39,916 bases of DNA from Deltaproteobacteria bacterium (GTDB lineage: Bacteria > Desulfobacterota > Syntrophobacteria > Syntrophobacterales > Syntrophobacteraceae). The notes beneath the pieces were generated by a model, which was given only the letters and a program-made list of their open reading frames with translations, made no database searches and had not been told where the DNA came from. The DNA is taken from the NCBI GenBank assembly GCA_021813685.1, contig JAKAJS010000092.1, positions 1 to 39,916 on the forward strand, read 5' to 3'. The position numbers and the translations under genes were made by a program. Below, piece by piece: positions 32,238 to 39,916 of this stretch. The number at the start of each line of letters is the position of its first letter. Positions within the stretch are counted from its first letter, which is position 1.

Positions 32238-32723
32238 CTACCAGTCTTTTACTTCGCCCGCTGCCAGCTTTTTCTGATACTCCTCCCAGACCTCGGGGGA
32301 GAGCTTCTCGATATCCCAGTTAAAGCCGCGGCTGCCGGCCAGACCCGCTGAGGGCGGCTGGGGACGCCATCCGCGCACCGGTCTGCCCCGGATGCTGAAT
32401 TTGACCATGTCGGCAACCCCGAGCAGTTCTTTTCTGGGCGTGCACTGGAAGGGCCTGGTGCGCTCTTTGACTCCGGGTCTGTAGTTGGAGTAGCCCTGAT
32501 AAGGTCTGTCTGCGTAAATTGGCGAAGTATCGGGTGTTGCACCGATTCTTTCCTCGGGGCCCCTGTACATGAAGCCCTGAATCATGTGGATGTAGTAGAC
32601 CGTTCCACACTCGGCGCAGTTGATCGTCCCCTCCCAGTTCCAGAAGAAGTAAGGGTCCAGGTAGTTGATGGTGTCGCAGGGTTTTCCGGCCAATTCCTTC
32701 TTGCACCAAATGATATCACACAC
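32238..32723 (-). CDS. Zinc-ribbon-like small protein, 161 residues, unknown
   Basis: The product starts at GTG 32723 and reads CDIIWCKKELAGKPCDTINY, then WNWEGTINCAECGTVYYIHM. Cys2, Cys7, Cys16 and the C-x2-C pair Cys36/Cys39 suggest a metal-binding knuckle. The rest is rich in Arg, Pro and Trp (RGRPVRGWRPQPPSAG) and ends in a charged helix. I do not recognise a family. AAAAGGAGG lies five bases before the GTG, and the start is 12 bases after the catalytic CoA-transferase gene, so it is a tight operon member and may bind the transferase. Confidence 0.7.
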   Translation of the reverse strand: MCDIIWCKKELAGKPCDTINYLDPYFFWNWEGTINCAECGTVYYIHMIQGFMYRGPEERIGATPDTSPIYADRPYQGYSNYRPGVKERTRPFQCTPRKELLGVADMVKFSIRGRPVRGWRPQPPSAGLAGSRGFNWDIEKLSPEVWEEYQKKLAAGEVKDW

Positions 32724-32735
32724 GGGAGCCTCCTT

Positions 32736-34151
32736 TTAGATGTAGGCCTTCTTGTGCCATTCCTCGATCTTGCTGAGCGGATACCCGAGCAGATCGTGGT
32801 AGATCTTCTTGTTGTCCGCTCCCAGGGGACGCCAGTGCCAGTTGATTCTCCTCGGAGTTTTTTCCATCATCCCGGTGCTGTAGCCGCCGTGGACCACCAC
32901 GTCGCCGAAAAGGGGGTCTTCCATCCACCGCACGGTGCCTCTTTCCCGGTAGTGGGGGCTTTCATAGACCTCCCGGTCGTTTCGCACCGGTTCAGCCAGA
33001 AGCCCTGCATCGGAGAGGATTTTGGCGACTTCGGACCTGCTCTTGTCTGCGGCCCATTTTTCGAGGGCGGCGTAGATCTCGACCTGAGCCTCGCCTTCGG
33101 CCCGGTCCTTGTGGGCCTTGTACTTGTCGTAGAGTTCCTTGAGCCCGGTGATGTCGCACAGCTCCTTGAAGTCTCTGTCCTGGAACGCGCTCACCATGAC
33201 GTATCTGGCATCGTATTTGTCCTGGGGATTTTCGGCATCCGGAAAATCGGACTTGCCGCACAAGATAATGCCGTGCACCGCAAGCTGGGTGTCCCAGTTG
33301 CCCCACCTCTGGCGAACGATGCCGAACTTGCCGTACATGGTGGTGGTGTAGCCGAGCATCCTGGTTGGCACCTGCACCTGGGAGAATTCTATCATGGTGC
33401 CGAGGCCGGTTTTCCTGCGATGATGAATGGCCGCCATGATGGCGCAGGAGATGAGGTTTCCCGACTGCCAGTCGATGACCCAGTTGGTGCACTTCGAACA
33501 GTGGCCGCCCATGAACTCGTGCATTCCGGTAATGGAGGCGAGTCCCGCGTGCGCCTGGCCCAGGATGTCATAGGAGCCGCCGAAGATCTTCGGGCCGTAG
33601 CCGAAACCGCCCCCCCAGACGTAGATGAACCTGGGGTTGATCTCACTTAAGTACCGGTAGCTCATCTTCCACTTGTCGAGCGTCCCGGGCCGGTAGAGTT
33701 CGGTCATGCCGTCGGATTTTTTCACGAGGCTGTAGAACACCTCCCGCATCTCGGGGATATGGTAATCGATCGTGATAAAATACTTGTTCGAGTTGGCGTT
33801 TGTATAGCCAAGGCCCGTCCCGGTGGCGGGGCGCTGGTCGCTGAACGGGTAGAGATACACCTCGTTGAAGGGAGAGGTGTGCCGCATGGGCTCCCCCATC
33901 CTCGGTATTTCGAGCTTTATCACCTCGGCTCCCAGTTCGGCCAGATTGGCCACGGCGTGCGGGGTAAAGATGTACATCGTGCAACTGAGCCACCGAATTC
34001 CTTTTAGAGGCCTGGGTTTGATATGTTCTTTCCCCACATCGAAGAGTTTCTTGCAGTACTCTTCGTAGGGCATCTTGAACTCGTCCATCTCTCCCTTGCT
34101 CTTGGGGCCCGGCAGCTCTTCCATGCGTGTTACTCTCGGGTCTTTCTCCAT
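32736..34151 (-). CDS. Family III CoA-transferase, catalytic subunit
   Basis: The 471-residue protein has the CaiB/BaiF (family III) fold: [20 protein letters not shown] near 65-84 and [20 protein letters not shown] around 191-210. Asp195 in SYDILGQA aligns with the catalytic Asp of formyl-CoA transferase, which forms the aspartyl-CoA intermediate. The N-terminal 50 residues are an extension. Its ATG overlaps the stop of the other subunit by one base (TAATG). Heteromeric family III enzymes such as benzylsuccinate CoA-transferase BbsEF use this arrangement. The acid substrate and CoA donor are unknown. Confidence 0.9.
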   Translation of the reverse strand: MEKDPRVTRMEELPGPKSKGEMDEFKMPYEEYCKKLFDVGKEHIKPRPLKGIRWLSCTMYIFTPHAVANLAELGAEVIKLEIPRMGEPMRHTSPFNEVYLYPFSDQRPATGTGLGYTNANSNKYFITIDYHIPEMREVFYSLVKKSDGMTELYRPGTLDKWKMSYRYLSEINPRFIYVWGGGFGYGPKIFGGSYDILGQAHAGLASITGMHEFMGGHCSKCTNWVIDWQSGNLISCAIMAAIHHRRKTGLGTMIEFSQVQVPTRMLGYTTTMYGKFGIVRQRWGNWDTQLAVHGIILCGKSDFPDAENPQDKYDARYVMVSAFQDRDFKELCDITGLKELYDKYKAHKDRAEGEAQVEIYAALEKWAADKSRSEVAKILSDAGLLAEPVRNDREVYESPHYRERGTVRWMEDPLFGDVVVHGGYSTGMMEKTPRRINWHWRPLGADNKKIYHDLLGYPLSKIEEWHKKAYI

Positions 34152-35635
34152 TAGATCACCCCCTTCTTTTTCATCTCATTTACCGCGCTCTGGGTCATTC
34201 CGGTCCATCGCAGGTAGATCTCGTAGTTGTCGTAGCCGAGGTCCCTGCCCATCCACTTGCACCGGAAGGGGGCGCGAAGCTGGTAGGAGGCCGGGCTCGA
34301 AGCGATAAGCAAGGGGCCGTAGTCGGTTTCGTGTACGTAGACCCACGGACGATATTTGAAATGGGGAAACTCGCAGACCTCGTCGATGTAGAGCACCGGG
34401 CCGGCAGCCACCTGGTATTCGAGCAGCTTCGTTTCGGCTTCGACCCGGTTGGTGTCTCTCAGCCACCGGGCCGTCAGCGTGTATGTCTTTATGAGAGCGT
34501 GCAGGGCGTTTCTTGCCGCCATCTCTTTTAAAAGCGGGTCTTCGTGGATGAGTCTTCCAAACTGCGGATCGTCACGCTCCAGGCAAAAGCCGATATTGTA
34601 CCAGAGCTTATCGGTCTGGCCCCCGATCATCATGTAGCCGTCCTTGCACGGATTCCAGGCGTACTGGTTGAGGCAGGCATCCCAGCCGCCGGTACGCGAT
34701 TTTATGCTGCGGTTGAAACCGTACCAGGTGATGTCGAAGTCGAGAATGTCGAGCAGGGCCTCGGCCCCCGAGACCTCGATCATCTGACCGGTCCCGCCCA
34801 GTTCATCTCTCCAATAGAGGGCGGCAAGGGAGTTGAGAAATCCCTGGGCACCGGCGACATAGTCGGCAAGCCAGATTGCGGGGCGTGTGGGATCTCCCCC
34901 CCTGCCCCTCGGCAGAAGGTCCTGGGCAAGCCCGGTGTTGTGTATCCACGAATTTGCCGCGCTCGCAAAAGGCTCGATCATCCACTGGCCGAACTTGGAC
35001 TGTTTGTCTTTCCACGGACCCCACTGGCCCAGCATGCCGACCCACAAGTATATCATCCTGGGGTTGAGTTCCTTTAGCTGCCGATAGCCGATCCCCAGAT
35101 CGTCCATGTAGCCGGGCGGCATTCCGTCGATCAGGACATCGACATTTGCAGCCATTTTTTTGAAGATTTCCTGCCCTTCGGCGGTCTCCACATCGAGGGT
35201 CACACAGTGTGTGTTGACCGTCTCGTTTACGAATTCCATCCCGCACTTTTCGCCGCTTTCCCTGTTTTGGAGAAAATACTCCTCGCGGCCGAAGGGCGTG
35301 AGTTTTCTCAATGGGTCCCCCGTGGGCGGCTCAATGCTGACGACCTCGGCTCCGGCCTCGCCGAAAAGGGAGGCGCAGAATTTGTGGCCCAGCCTCCAGA
35401 GGCCTATATCCAGGACCGTTAGCCCCGTAAGAGTCTCATCCTTCGTATATCTTTTTTCGAATCTCAGGTTCTCCTCGGACCAGTCACAAAACTCGAGCGC
35501 CTTCCTTCTTTCGTAGGTCGGCTTTACCTGCTCGTAAGAAGGCGGCGGCGTGACCGGATAGGGCCTCACGTCCAAATCCATCAGGCCCAGGGTATCCGCC
35601 CGGCTCTTTATTTCGATCTCTCGTTTTTCCGGCAT
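34151..35635 (-). CDS. Family III CoA-transferase, non-catalytic paralogous subunit
   Basis: The 494-residue protein has the same fold ([58 protein letters not shown]). At the position of the catalytic Asp it reads [15 protein letters not shown], with no Asp there, so it looks like the structural partner of the downstream subunit. The N-terminal 70 residues are an extension. ATG 35635 was chosen because AAGGGAGG lies just upstream; an in-frame TTG at 35725 would add 30 residues of poor sequence. It is the first gene of the operon. Confidence 0.88.
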   Translation of the reverse strand: MPEKREIEIKSRADTLGLMDLDVRPYPVTPPPSYEQVKPTYERRKALEFCDWSEENLRFEKRYTKDETLTGLTVLDIGLWRLGHKFCASLFGEAGAEVVSIEPPTGDPLRKLTPFGREEYFLQNRESGEKCGMEFVNETVNTHCVTLDVETAEGQEIFKKMAANVDVLIDGMPPGYMDDLGIGYRQLKELNPRMIYLWVGMLGQWGPWKDKQSKFGQWMIEPFASAANSWIHNTGLAQDLLPRGRGGDPTRPAIWLADYVAGAQGFLNSLAALYWRDELGGTGQMIEVSGAEALLDILDFDITWYGFNRSIKSRTGGWDACLNQYAWNPCKDGYMMIGGQTDKLWYNIGFCLERDDPQFGRLIHEDPLLKEMAARNALHALIKTYTLTARWLRDTNRVEAETKLLEYQVAAGPVLYIDEVCEFPHFKYRPWVYVHETDYGPLLIASSPASYQLRAPFRCKWMGRDLGYDNYEIYLRWTGMTQSAVNEMKKKGVI

Positions 35636-36288
35636 CTTTGACCTCCCTTGTTCGCGGCGGCCCCCGTTTTGCCGAGTTTGACGCCTCGAGTGGTTTTCCG
35701 TAAGCGCCGCCACCTGGTTTAACAACCGGCCCGGCCCGGAGGAGTGTCGGCAAAGAGCACCCTGCGGGCAAGCATCTTCTTGGAAAAGGAGCCAGAACTC
35801 ATGACGGAAAACTGCGGACTTCGATCACCTCCTTTCCAGCACATGCCGAACGCCGATGGGAAAAACCTTCGTTCGATTCGGTTTAAAACGGAGGAGGATG
35901 GAGTGGGGAACCGGAAACGATAAACAGCACCGGCGACTCGAACTCGTATGGGAGTGCGCTCCTAAGGCTTGCGCGAATTACATGTCATTTTACAAGATTC
36001 ATGCCCCTGCTACGAAAAGAAGCGGGAAGCGAGGAGCGGGAAGCGGGAAGAAAACCGCGTCCCGAGTCTTTTCGTGGTTTCCGGGTGTCCCGCAGGGACA
36101 GGAAAGGCTGCGATGGGGAGAGAGCCGGTCGGCCACCCGATCGGCGGGAGCGCCTGAATCCCTGAGGGGCAAGAATAGAGCGCAAAAAGATGAGTCGGGT
36201 TAAAAATTTTTCCCCCTCCGCGTTCCAGGCCGGTCGCCGAATGTGCGAAATCCGACCCCCGTTCGGGTGGAAAACGATTTAAAACGGC
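35636..36288. other. Long leader region of the CoA-transferase operon
   Basis: These 653 bases separate the operon from the upstream activator gene on the same strand. On the minus strand GGAAAGGAGGTGATC (35838-35824) is a near-perfect extended ribosome site, but the next ATG (35802) is about 25 bases away. That ATG opens a 27-codon frame ending at 35719 (product begins [17 protein letters not shown]). Its reality is doubtful. GCGGGAA-type tandem repeats lie at about 36019-36050. I found no convincing sigma-54 promoter here. Confidence 0.35.
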
Positions 36289-37923
36289 CTATTCACCGCT
36301 TCTGGGAGGATCTGTACGAATACCGACCCAATCGACGCCCCCCTGACTCCCCGTATCGGACCCCTTGTCCAGTCCGTACCGTCTTATCTTGCTGTAGAGC
36401 GTGCTTCGGCTGATCTTGAGGCGCCTGGCCGCATCGTGCTTGTTCCAGTGGGATTTGCGAAGCGTTTTGAGAATCAACCCCCGTTCTCCTTCGTAAAGAG
36501 AAGCCGGGGTGGTCTCCGGGCAAGGCTGCCACAAAAACCGGGGCAGGTGCCTGCTGTTTATGAGGTCTCCCCGGGACAGCACGACGGCATGGCTCACCGC
36601 GTTTTCGAGCTGGCGCACATTGCCGGGCCAGTCGTGATCGAGCAGGGCCTGCATGGCGCCCGAGGAGAAGTTTTGGATGTTTTTGTGCTCCTTGCTGTTG
36701 TGCTTGGCAAGGAAATGGTGGGCGAGAAGCGGGATGTCCTCCTTTCGCTCTCGAAGGCTTGGCATGTGAATGCTGATGACGTTGAGCCGGTAAAACAGGT
36801 CGTCGCGGAACCTGCCCTCCAGGACCTCGACGTTCAGATCGCGGTTGGTGGCCGCAAGCACCCTGACATTGGCGGCAATCACCTTCTCCCCCCCCACCCT
36901 CTCAAAGCAGTGGTCCTGGAGAAAACGCAGGAGGAACAACTGTACGCAGGGAGCTATCTCGCCGATTTCATCCAAAAAGAGCGTGCCGCCGTGAGCGCGT
37001 TCGATGCGGCCTTTTTTCTGATGGGAGGCGCCCGTGAAGGCCCCCTTTTCATGGCCGAAAATCTCGCTCTCCAGCAGGGTGGGGGAGTAGGCCGAGCAGT
37101 TGGCGACAACAAAAGGGCCCTTACGTCTGTGGCTGTGCTTGTGGATCGCATTGGCCACCATTTCCTTGCCCGTTCCGTTTTCTCCGCTGATGAGAACCGT
37201 TACGTCCGAACCGGAAACAAGTTCGATGAGTTCGTAGATTTCCTGCATTCTCTTGCTCCGGCCGATGATTTCGCCGTAACCGGCATGTTCTGCGACCTGC
37301 GGTCTCAAATTCTCGCTCTCCGCCCCGTGCACTACGAGATTGCGGAGGTGTCCGGCCGCCTGTTCGCAGAGTGCCTCGAGCAGCCGTAAGTCTTCGCAGG
37401 AATGTCCGCTGGAGTTGGTCGACTCAACAAAGAGTATCCCGGTGCATCGCCCGCCCACAAGGAGCGGAATGGCCGACCAGGGGGGGGCGGGGTCGGCGAT
37501 GAGCTTAAGGAGGGCAAACAGCCTGGAGTCTTCCCGGGGGTCGAGGAAATCCTCGACGTTGTATCTGCCGATCTGCTCGACCAGTTCACCCTCAAGGCCC
37601 CGGGACTCGAGGCTTTCGAGTATCGGTCCCAGTCTATCGACCCTTCCGGGCGAACACTCCGCCGGGCGCAGCAACCTCTCGCACGAAGGATCGAGCAGCA
37701 GCAGCGCAGGCTTGGAACCCGGAAAAAGCTTCAGGGTAAGTTCGAGCACAAACCGGACAAGCTCACCCAGATCGGCCATTTTTCCAAGTTCGCGGGAAAA
37801 TTCGTACAGTTCCTCGAGTTTGCCCCTGGCCAGCAGAAGTTGCTCCGAACGCAGGGCCAGCGCCCGTTCGAGATCCGTTTTTTCGCTGCTCGAAAGAATC
37901 TCGGAAGGGGCCGCTCTGTTCAT
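36289..37923 (-). CDS. Sigma-54-dependent transcriptional activator with GAF-like sensor
   Basis: The product has 544 residues. An N-terminal helical segment (about 14-45) leads into a GAF-like sensor region (about 45-200, with ALLLLDPSCERLLRP and SAIPLLVGGRCTGILFVEST). The AAA+ domain follows, with Walker A GENGTGKE (247-254), GAFTGA (294-299) and GTLFLDEIGE. A Fis-type helix-turn-helix ends it (HDAARRLKISRSTLYSKIRR). Regulators of this build sense a small molecule rather than a phosphate. It probably controls the sigma-54 promoter at 26373 and perhaps the CoA-transferase operon, which lies directly downstream. AAGGGAAGAG precedes ATG 37923. Confidence 0.92.
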   Translation of the reverse strand: MNRAAPSEILSSSEKTDLERALALRSEQLLLARGKLEELYEFSRELGKMADLGELVRFVLELTLKLFPGSKPALLLLDPSCERLLRPAECSPGRVDRLGPILESLESRGLEGELVEQIGRYNVEDFLDPREDSRLFALLKLIADPAPPWSAIPLLVGGRCTGILFVESTNSSGHSCEDLRLLEALCEQAAGHLRNLVVHGAESENLRPQVAEHAGYGEIIGRSKRMQEIYELIELVSGSDVTVLISGENGTGKEMVANAIHKHSHRRKGPFVVANCSAYSPTLLESEIFGHEKGAFTGASHQKKGRIERAHGGTLFLDEIGEIAPCVQLFLLRFLQDHCFERVGGEKVIAANVRVLAATNRDLNVEVLEGRFRDDLFYRLNVISIHMPSLRERKEDIPLLAHHFLAKHNSKEHKNIQNFSSGAMQALLDHDWPGNVRQLENAVSHAVVLSRGDLINSRHLPRFLWQPCPETTPASLYEGERGLILKTLRKSHWNKHDAARRLKISRSTLYSKIRRYGLDKGSDTGSQGGVDWVGIRTDPPRSGE

Positions 37924-38481
37924 GTGCTCTTCCCTTTATCCATAGAAAGGAGGCCGGAGTAAGCAACCATGGCAGGACGCTCTCAGGAAGCCCGTGGCTC
38001 ATAGCGAAGAGTTTCTCGGTCAAAGGAGCGGGGAGAATTCGCCGCGACGATGGATAAGCGTTCCTGCTGCGGAAAGTGGAACTTGATATATTGGCTACCA
38101 CTGAAAGGGCAGTTTTTCAATATAAATTTTTCGATTCGGGCTCTTTTGCTTGCGAAATGGTCGGAAATGAGTTACCCTCTCACACAGGAAAAGGAGTGTG
38201 GCGATTGGTGTGGCGGCCGGAGCTTAGGCCAAACAGGAGTCATGCCAGGTCCTGAATCCCCACCGCCTGATGAAAACAGGCTTTGAGGCGTCAGGGGCAT
38301 TTATTGCTCAGGCCGTCCGGTATCTTCATTGCAATCGTGGATATATTGTCGGGGTTCCCTCCGGACCGTCCGGGAAAAGGGGGAGTCGTCCATGGTTTGG
38401 CTGCTTGGCCCCAGCGCGCGTGGGAGGCGAAGGTAAACAAACCGAAGGTTCGTGGACATCTTGCCGCAAAAGGGGGAGTTT
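37924..38481. other. Divergent regulatory region
   Basis: These 558 bases lie between the activator gene (leftward) and the GYD gene (rightward). A weak sigma-54-like element, AGGGGCATTTATTGCTC (38293-38309), has GG-N10-GC spacing and a good -12 half. It is about 170 bases upstream of the GYD start. An AT-rich stretch (38120-38140) is also present. No gene was recognised. Confidence 0.35.
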
Positions 38482-38769
38482 ATGCCTGTTTATGCATCTT
38501 TTCTGAAACTCACGTCTGAGGGAAACAAGGATATCGCCAAATCGCGGGAGCGGTTCGAACTGGGCAAAAAAAACGTCGAACGGCAGGGCGGCAAAATCCT
38601 CTCGGCCTATTACATCGTATCGCGCGGAGAGTATCTCATCATCTCCGAATTCCCCGATGAAGCGGCGCGGGTGAAAAGCATGGTCAATACGCTCGAACGC
38701 GGGACGGTTTCCTACGAGGTGTTCAAGGTCCTGCCCGTGGAGGAATTTTTCGACATTGTGGAAAAATAG
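38482..38769 (+). CDS. GYD-domain protein
   Basis: The 95-residue protein starts MPVYASFLKLTSEGNKDIAK and continues VERQGGKILSAYYIVSRGEY, LIISEFPDEAARVKSMVNTL. This is the typical alpha/beta ferredoxin-like GYD domain, whose function is not established. ATG 38482 follows GGGGGAG at good spacing and gives the family's usual N-terminus; an upstream in-frame ATG at 38452 is less likely. It ends 46 bases before the U32 gene on the same strand, so the two are probably co-transcribed. Confidence 0.82.
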   Translation: MPVYASFLKLTSEGNKDIAKSRERFELGKKNVERQGGKILSAYYIVSRGEYLIISEFPDEAARVKSMVNTLERGTVSYEVFKVLPVEEFFDIVEK

Positions 38770-38815
38770 CGGTGCAGTTGCCTTCTATTAGGAGGGCCGC
38801 AGCAAGGAGTGTGTC

Positions 38816-39841
38816 TTGAACGAGCTACTTGCGCCCGGCGGAAGCCTCGCGATGGTGGAAGCGGTTTTCGAAAGGGGCGCCGATGCAGTCTATGTGGGCT
38901 CCAAGGGGTTTAGCCGCAGGAGGAGCCTCTGGGAGCTCGAGGATTCGCAGATTCGGGAGGCTATCCGGATTGCGGACCGCGGCGGTAAAAAGGTGCGGAT
39001 CGCCATCAACGCCGATGTCCCACAGGACAGGGCCATGGTGCTTCTCGGAAAAATATCCAGGTATGCCTCCTGGGGCGCCGAGGGGGTAATCGTCAAAACA
39101 CCTTTCGTAATGCAGATGGTGCGCGACAATTTCCCCGGACTGGTGATTCATGCCAGTGTGGGCTGTAACATTCAAGACCGGGCGCAGATCGCCGAGTACG
39201 CCGGCTACGGCGCAACCCAGATCGTAGCGAGCACCGAGATACGGACTGTGGAACAGCTTGGGGGATTGAAAAATGCGGCAGACTCCCTGGGGGTTGCCAC
39301 CGAGGTGCTGATCCACGGCAACCGGTGTGTGGGCGGGGTAGGAAACTGCTTCATGCACGAGCTGATAAGCGATTCCTACATCCGTCAAACATGCACGGAC
39401 GAAGACGGCAACGAAATCGTCGAATACATAGGGTGGCCCGACCGATCCGGGAGCTGCTTCCGGCTCTGCCTTCTTACCGACGAGCAGAGGCGAAAGGTCC
39501 TGGGGCAAAGAGGAAGAGGCGCCGAGGAAATCGAGGCCATAAACGAACGCATTCGTCGCAACCCCAACGTCGCCTTCGCCATATCGGGAGAAGAACTCTG
39601 GAGGTACTTCGACCTGGGGCTTCAAACCTTGAAGGTCCAGGGGCGCGAGTACTCGGTGGACCTCGTCGGCAGGATGATTTTTATCTACCGCAGCCTGATC
39701 GAGGCGTGGAAAAAAGGCGTGCGGCACGACGACCCGGATCTTCTCCCGCTCCATCGGGAGCTCGGACAGATCGTCGCGGAACGAGACCGGGCGCGAATGA
39801 AAAATACGGCCGAGCTTCACCGGAGCATCAAGGGCCTGTGA
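38816..39841 (+). CDS. U32-family peptidase homologue with Fe-S-type cysteines (UbiU-like)
   Basis: The 341-residue protein starts [20 protein letters not shown], the U32 N-terminal pattern, and has [12 protein letters not shown] and [10 protein letters not shown]. Cys171 and Cys178 ([16 protein letters not shown]), Cys193 and Cys214/Cys218 (SGSCFRLC) match the cysteine set that binds a 4Fe-4S cluster in UbiU/UbiV-type U32 proteins, which serve O2-independent hydroxylation. The start is TTG 38816 with AAGGAG upstream; the family N-terminus begins there. The substrate is unknown. It lies downstream of the GYD gene. Confidence 0.88.
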   Translation: MNELLAPGGSLAMVEAVFERGADAVYVGSKGFSRRRSLWELEDSQIREAIRIADRGGKKVRIAINADVPQDRAMVLLGKISRYASWGAEGVIVKTPFVMQMVRDNFPGLVIHASVGCNIQDRAQIAEYAGYGATQIVASTEIRTVEQLGGLKNAADSLGVATEVLIHGNRCVGGVGNCFMHELISDSYIRQTCTDEDGNEIVEYIGWPDRSGSCFRLCLLTDEQRRKVLGQRGRGAEEIEAINERIRRNPNVAFAISGEELWRYFDLGLQTLKVQGREYSVDLVGRMIFIYRSLIEAWKKGVRHDDPDLLPLHRELGQIVAERDRARMKNTAELHRSIKGL

Positions 39842-39854
39842 GGCGGCGTCGTTT

Positions 39855-39901
39855 GTTGGGGTTCGCGGGAAGGTTGGGGTTCGCGAAGCTCACCCCAACC
39901 T
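39855..39901. repeat. Direct and inverted repeat after the U32 gene
   Basis: GTTGGGGTTCGCG occurs twice in direct orientation (39855-39867 and 39873-39885). AGGTTGGGGT (39871-39880) and ACCCCAACCT (39892-39901) form a perfect 10-bp stem with an 11-base loop, 29 bases after the U32 stop. It looks like a dispersed palindromic repeat or a 3'-end structure for this transcript. Confidence 0.55.
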
Positions 39902-39916
39902 ACCTGCCTTTCCATT

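Noticed and set aside
34151..35725. Longer start (TTG 35725) for the first CoA-transferase subunit
   Set aside because: The extra residues are low-complexity and the strong AAGGGAGG site lies just before ATG 35635.
36019..36050. Tandem GCGGGAA-type units as a possible CRISPR or iteron array
   Set aside because: The units are short, irregular and without spacers; low-complexity sequence is a sufficient explanation.

Overview
The window looks like a chromosomal stretch of an anaerobic Desulfobacterota (deltaproteobacterial) organism. The reasons are a moderately high-GC sequence, the conserved block rpsB-tsf-pyrH-frr-uppS-cdsA-dxr-rseP-tsaB, two NtrC-type sigma-54 activators, two acyl-CoA ligases, and a paired family III CoA-transferase with unfamiliar small cysteine-rich partners. 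The assignment is inference from gene content; no rRNA or tRNA gene is present to confirm it.

Left part (1-15.5 kb). A translationally coupled set encodes a membrane-protein tail, an NfeD-like OB-fold protein, a membrane histidine kinase and an NtrC-family response regulator (1-3031). Then comes an accessory, partly decayed zone: a MazEF-like toxin-antitoxin pair beside a frameshifted fragment of an AlkA-type DNA glycosylase, an overlapping FolB-like/pteridine-reductase-like pair whose reductase lacks its Rossmann N-terminus, an AhpD-like protein, an M24 peptidase homologue missing one metal ligand, a PNPOx-like flavin protein, an orphan CheR, a frameshifted DUF1835 gene, an unknown gene, a 171-bp relic of an MFS transporter 3' end, a FadD-like ligase, a relic of a REP-associated (Y1) transposase, and the intact MFS transporter.

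Middle (14.8-26.1 kb). The minus-strand core operon runs rpsB, tsf, pyrH, frr, uppS, cdsA, dxr, rseP, tsaB and a YkgJ-type Fe-S/zinc cluster protein, with a perfect 13-bp hairpin between rpsB and tsf. Divergent from rpsB is xth (exonuclease III). A Uma2-family C-terminal fragment, an AT-rich four-helix membrane protein and a tRNA-dihydrouridine synthase follow.

Right part (26.2-39.9 kb). This is the most unusual region. A benzoate/aminobenzoate-type CoA ligase is preceded by a good GG-N10-GC sigma-54 promoter and a palindrome. Facing it on the minus strand is a coupled operon (35.6 to 31.3 kb) of two family III CoA-transferase subunits, only one of which carries the catalytic Asp, plus four small proteins I do not recognise, two of them cysteine-rich. 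Downstream are a metallo-beta-lactamase/TPR protein with a coupled 89-aa partner, a 49-aa protein and a lone receiver-like protein. An NtrC-type activator with an N-terminal GAF-like sensor region lies upstream, followed by a GYD-domain protein and a U32 (UbiU-like) peptidase homologue. My reading is a sigma-54-controlled anaerobic acid-activation module: ligase and CoA-transferase load a carboxylic acid onto CoA, and the small proteins act as partners or as subunits of an unidentified step. The substrate cannot be read from the sequence.
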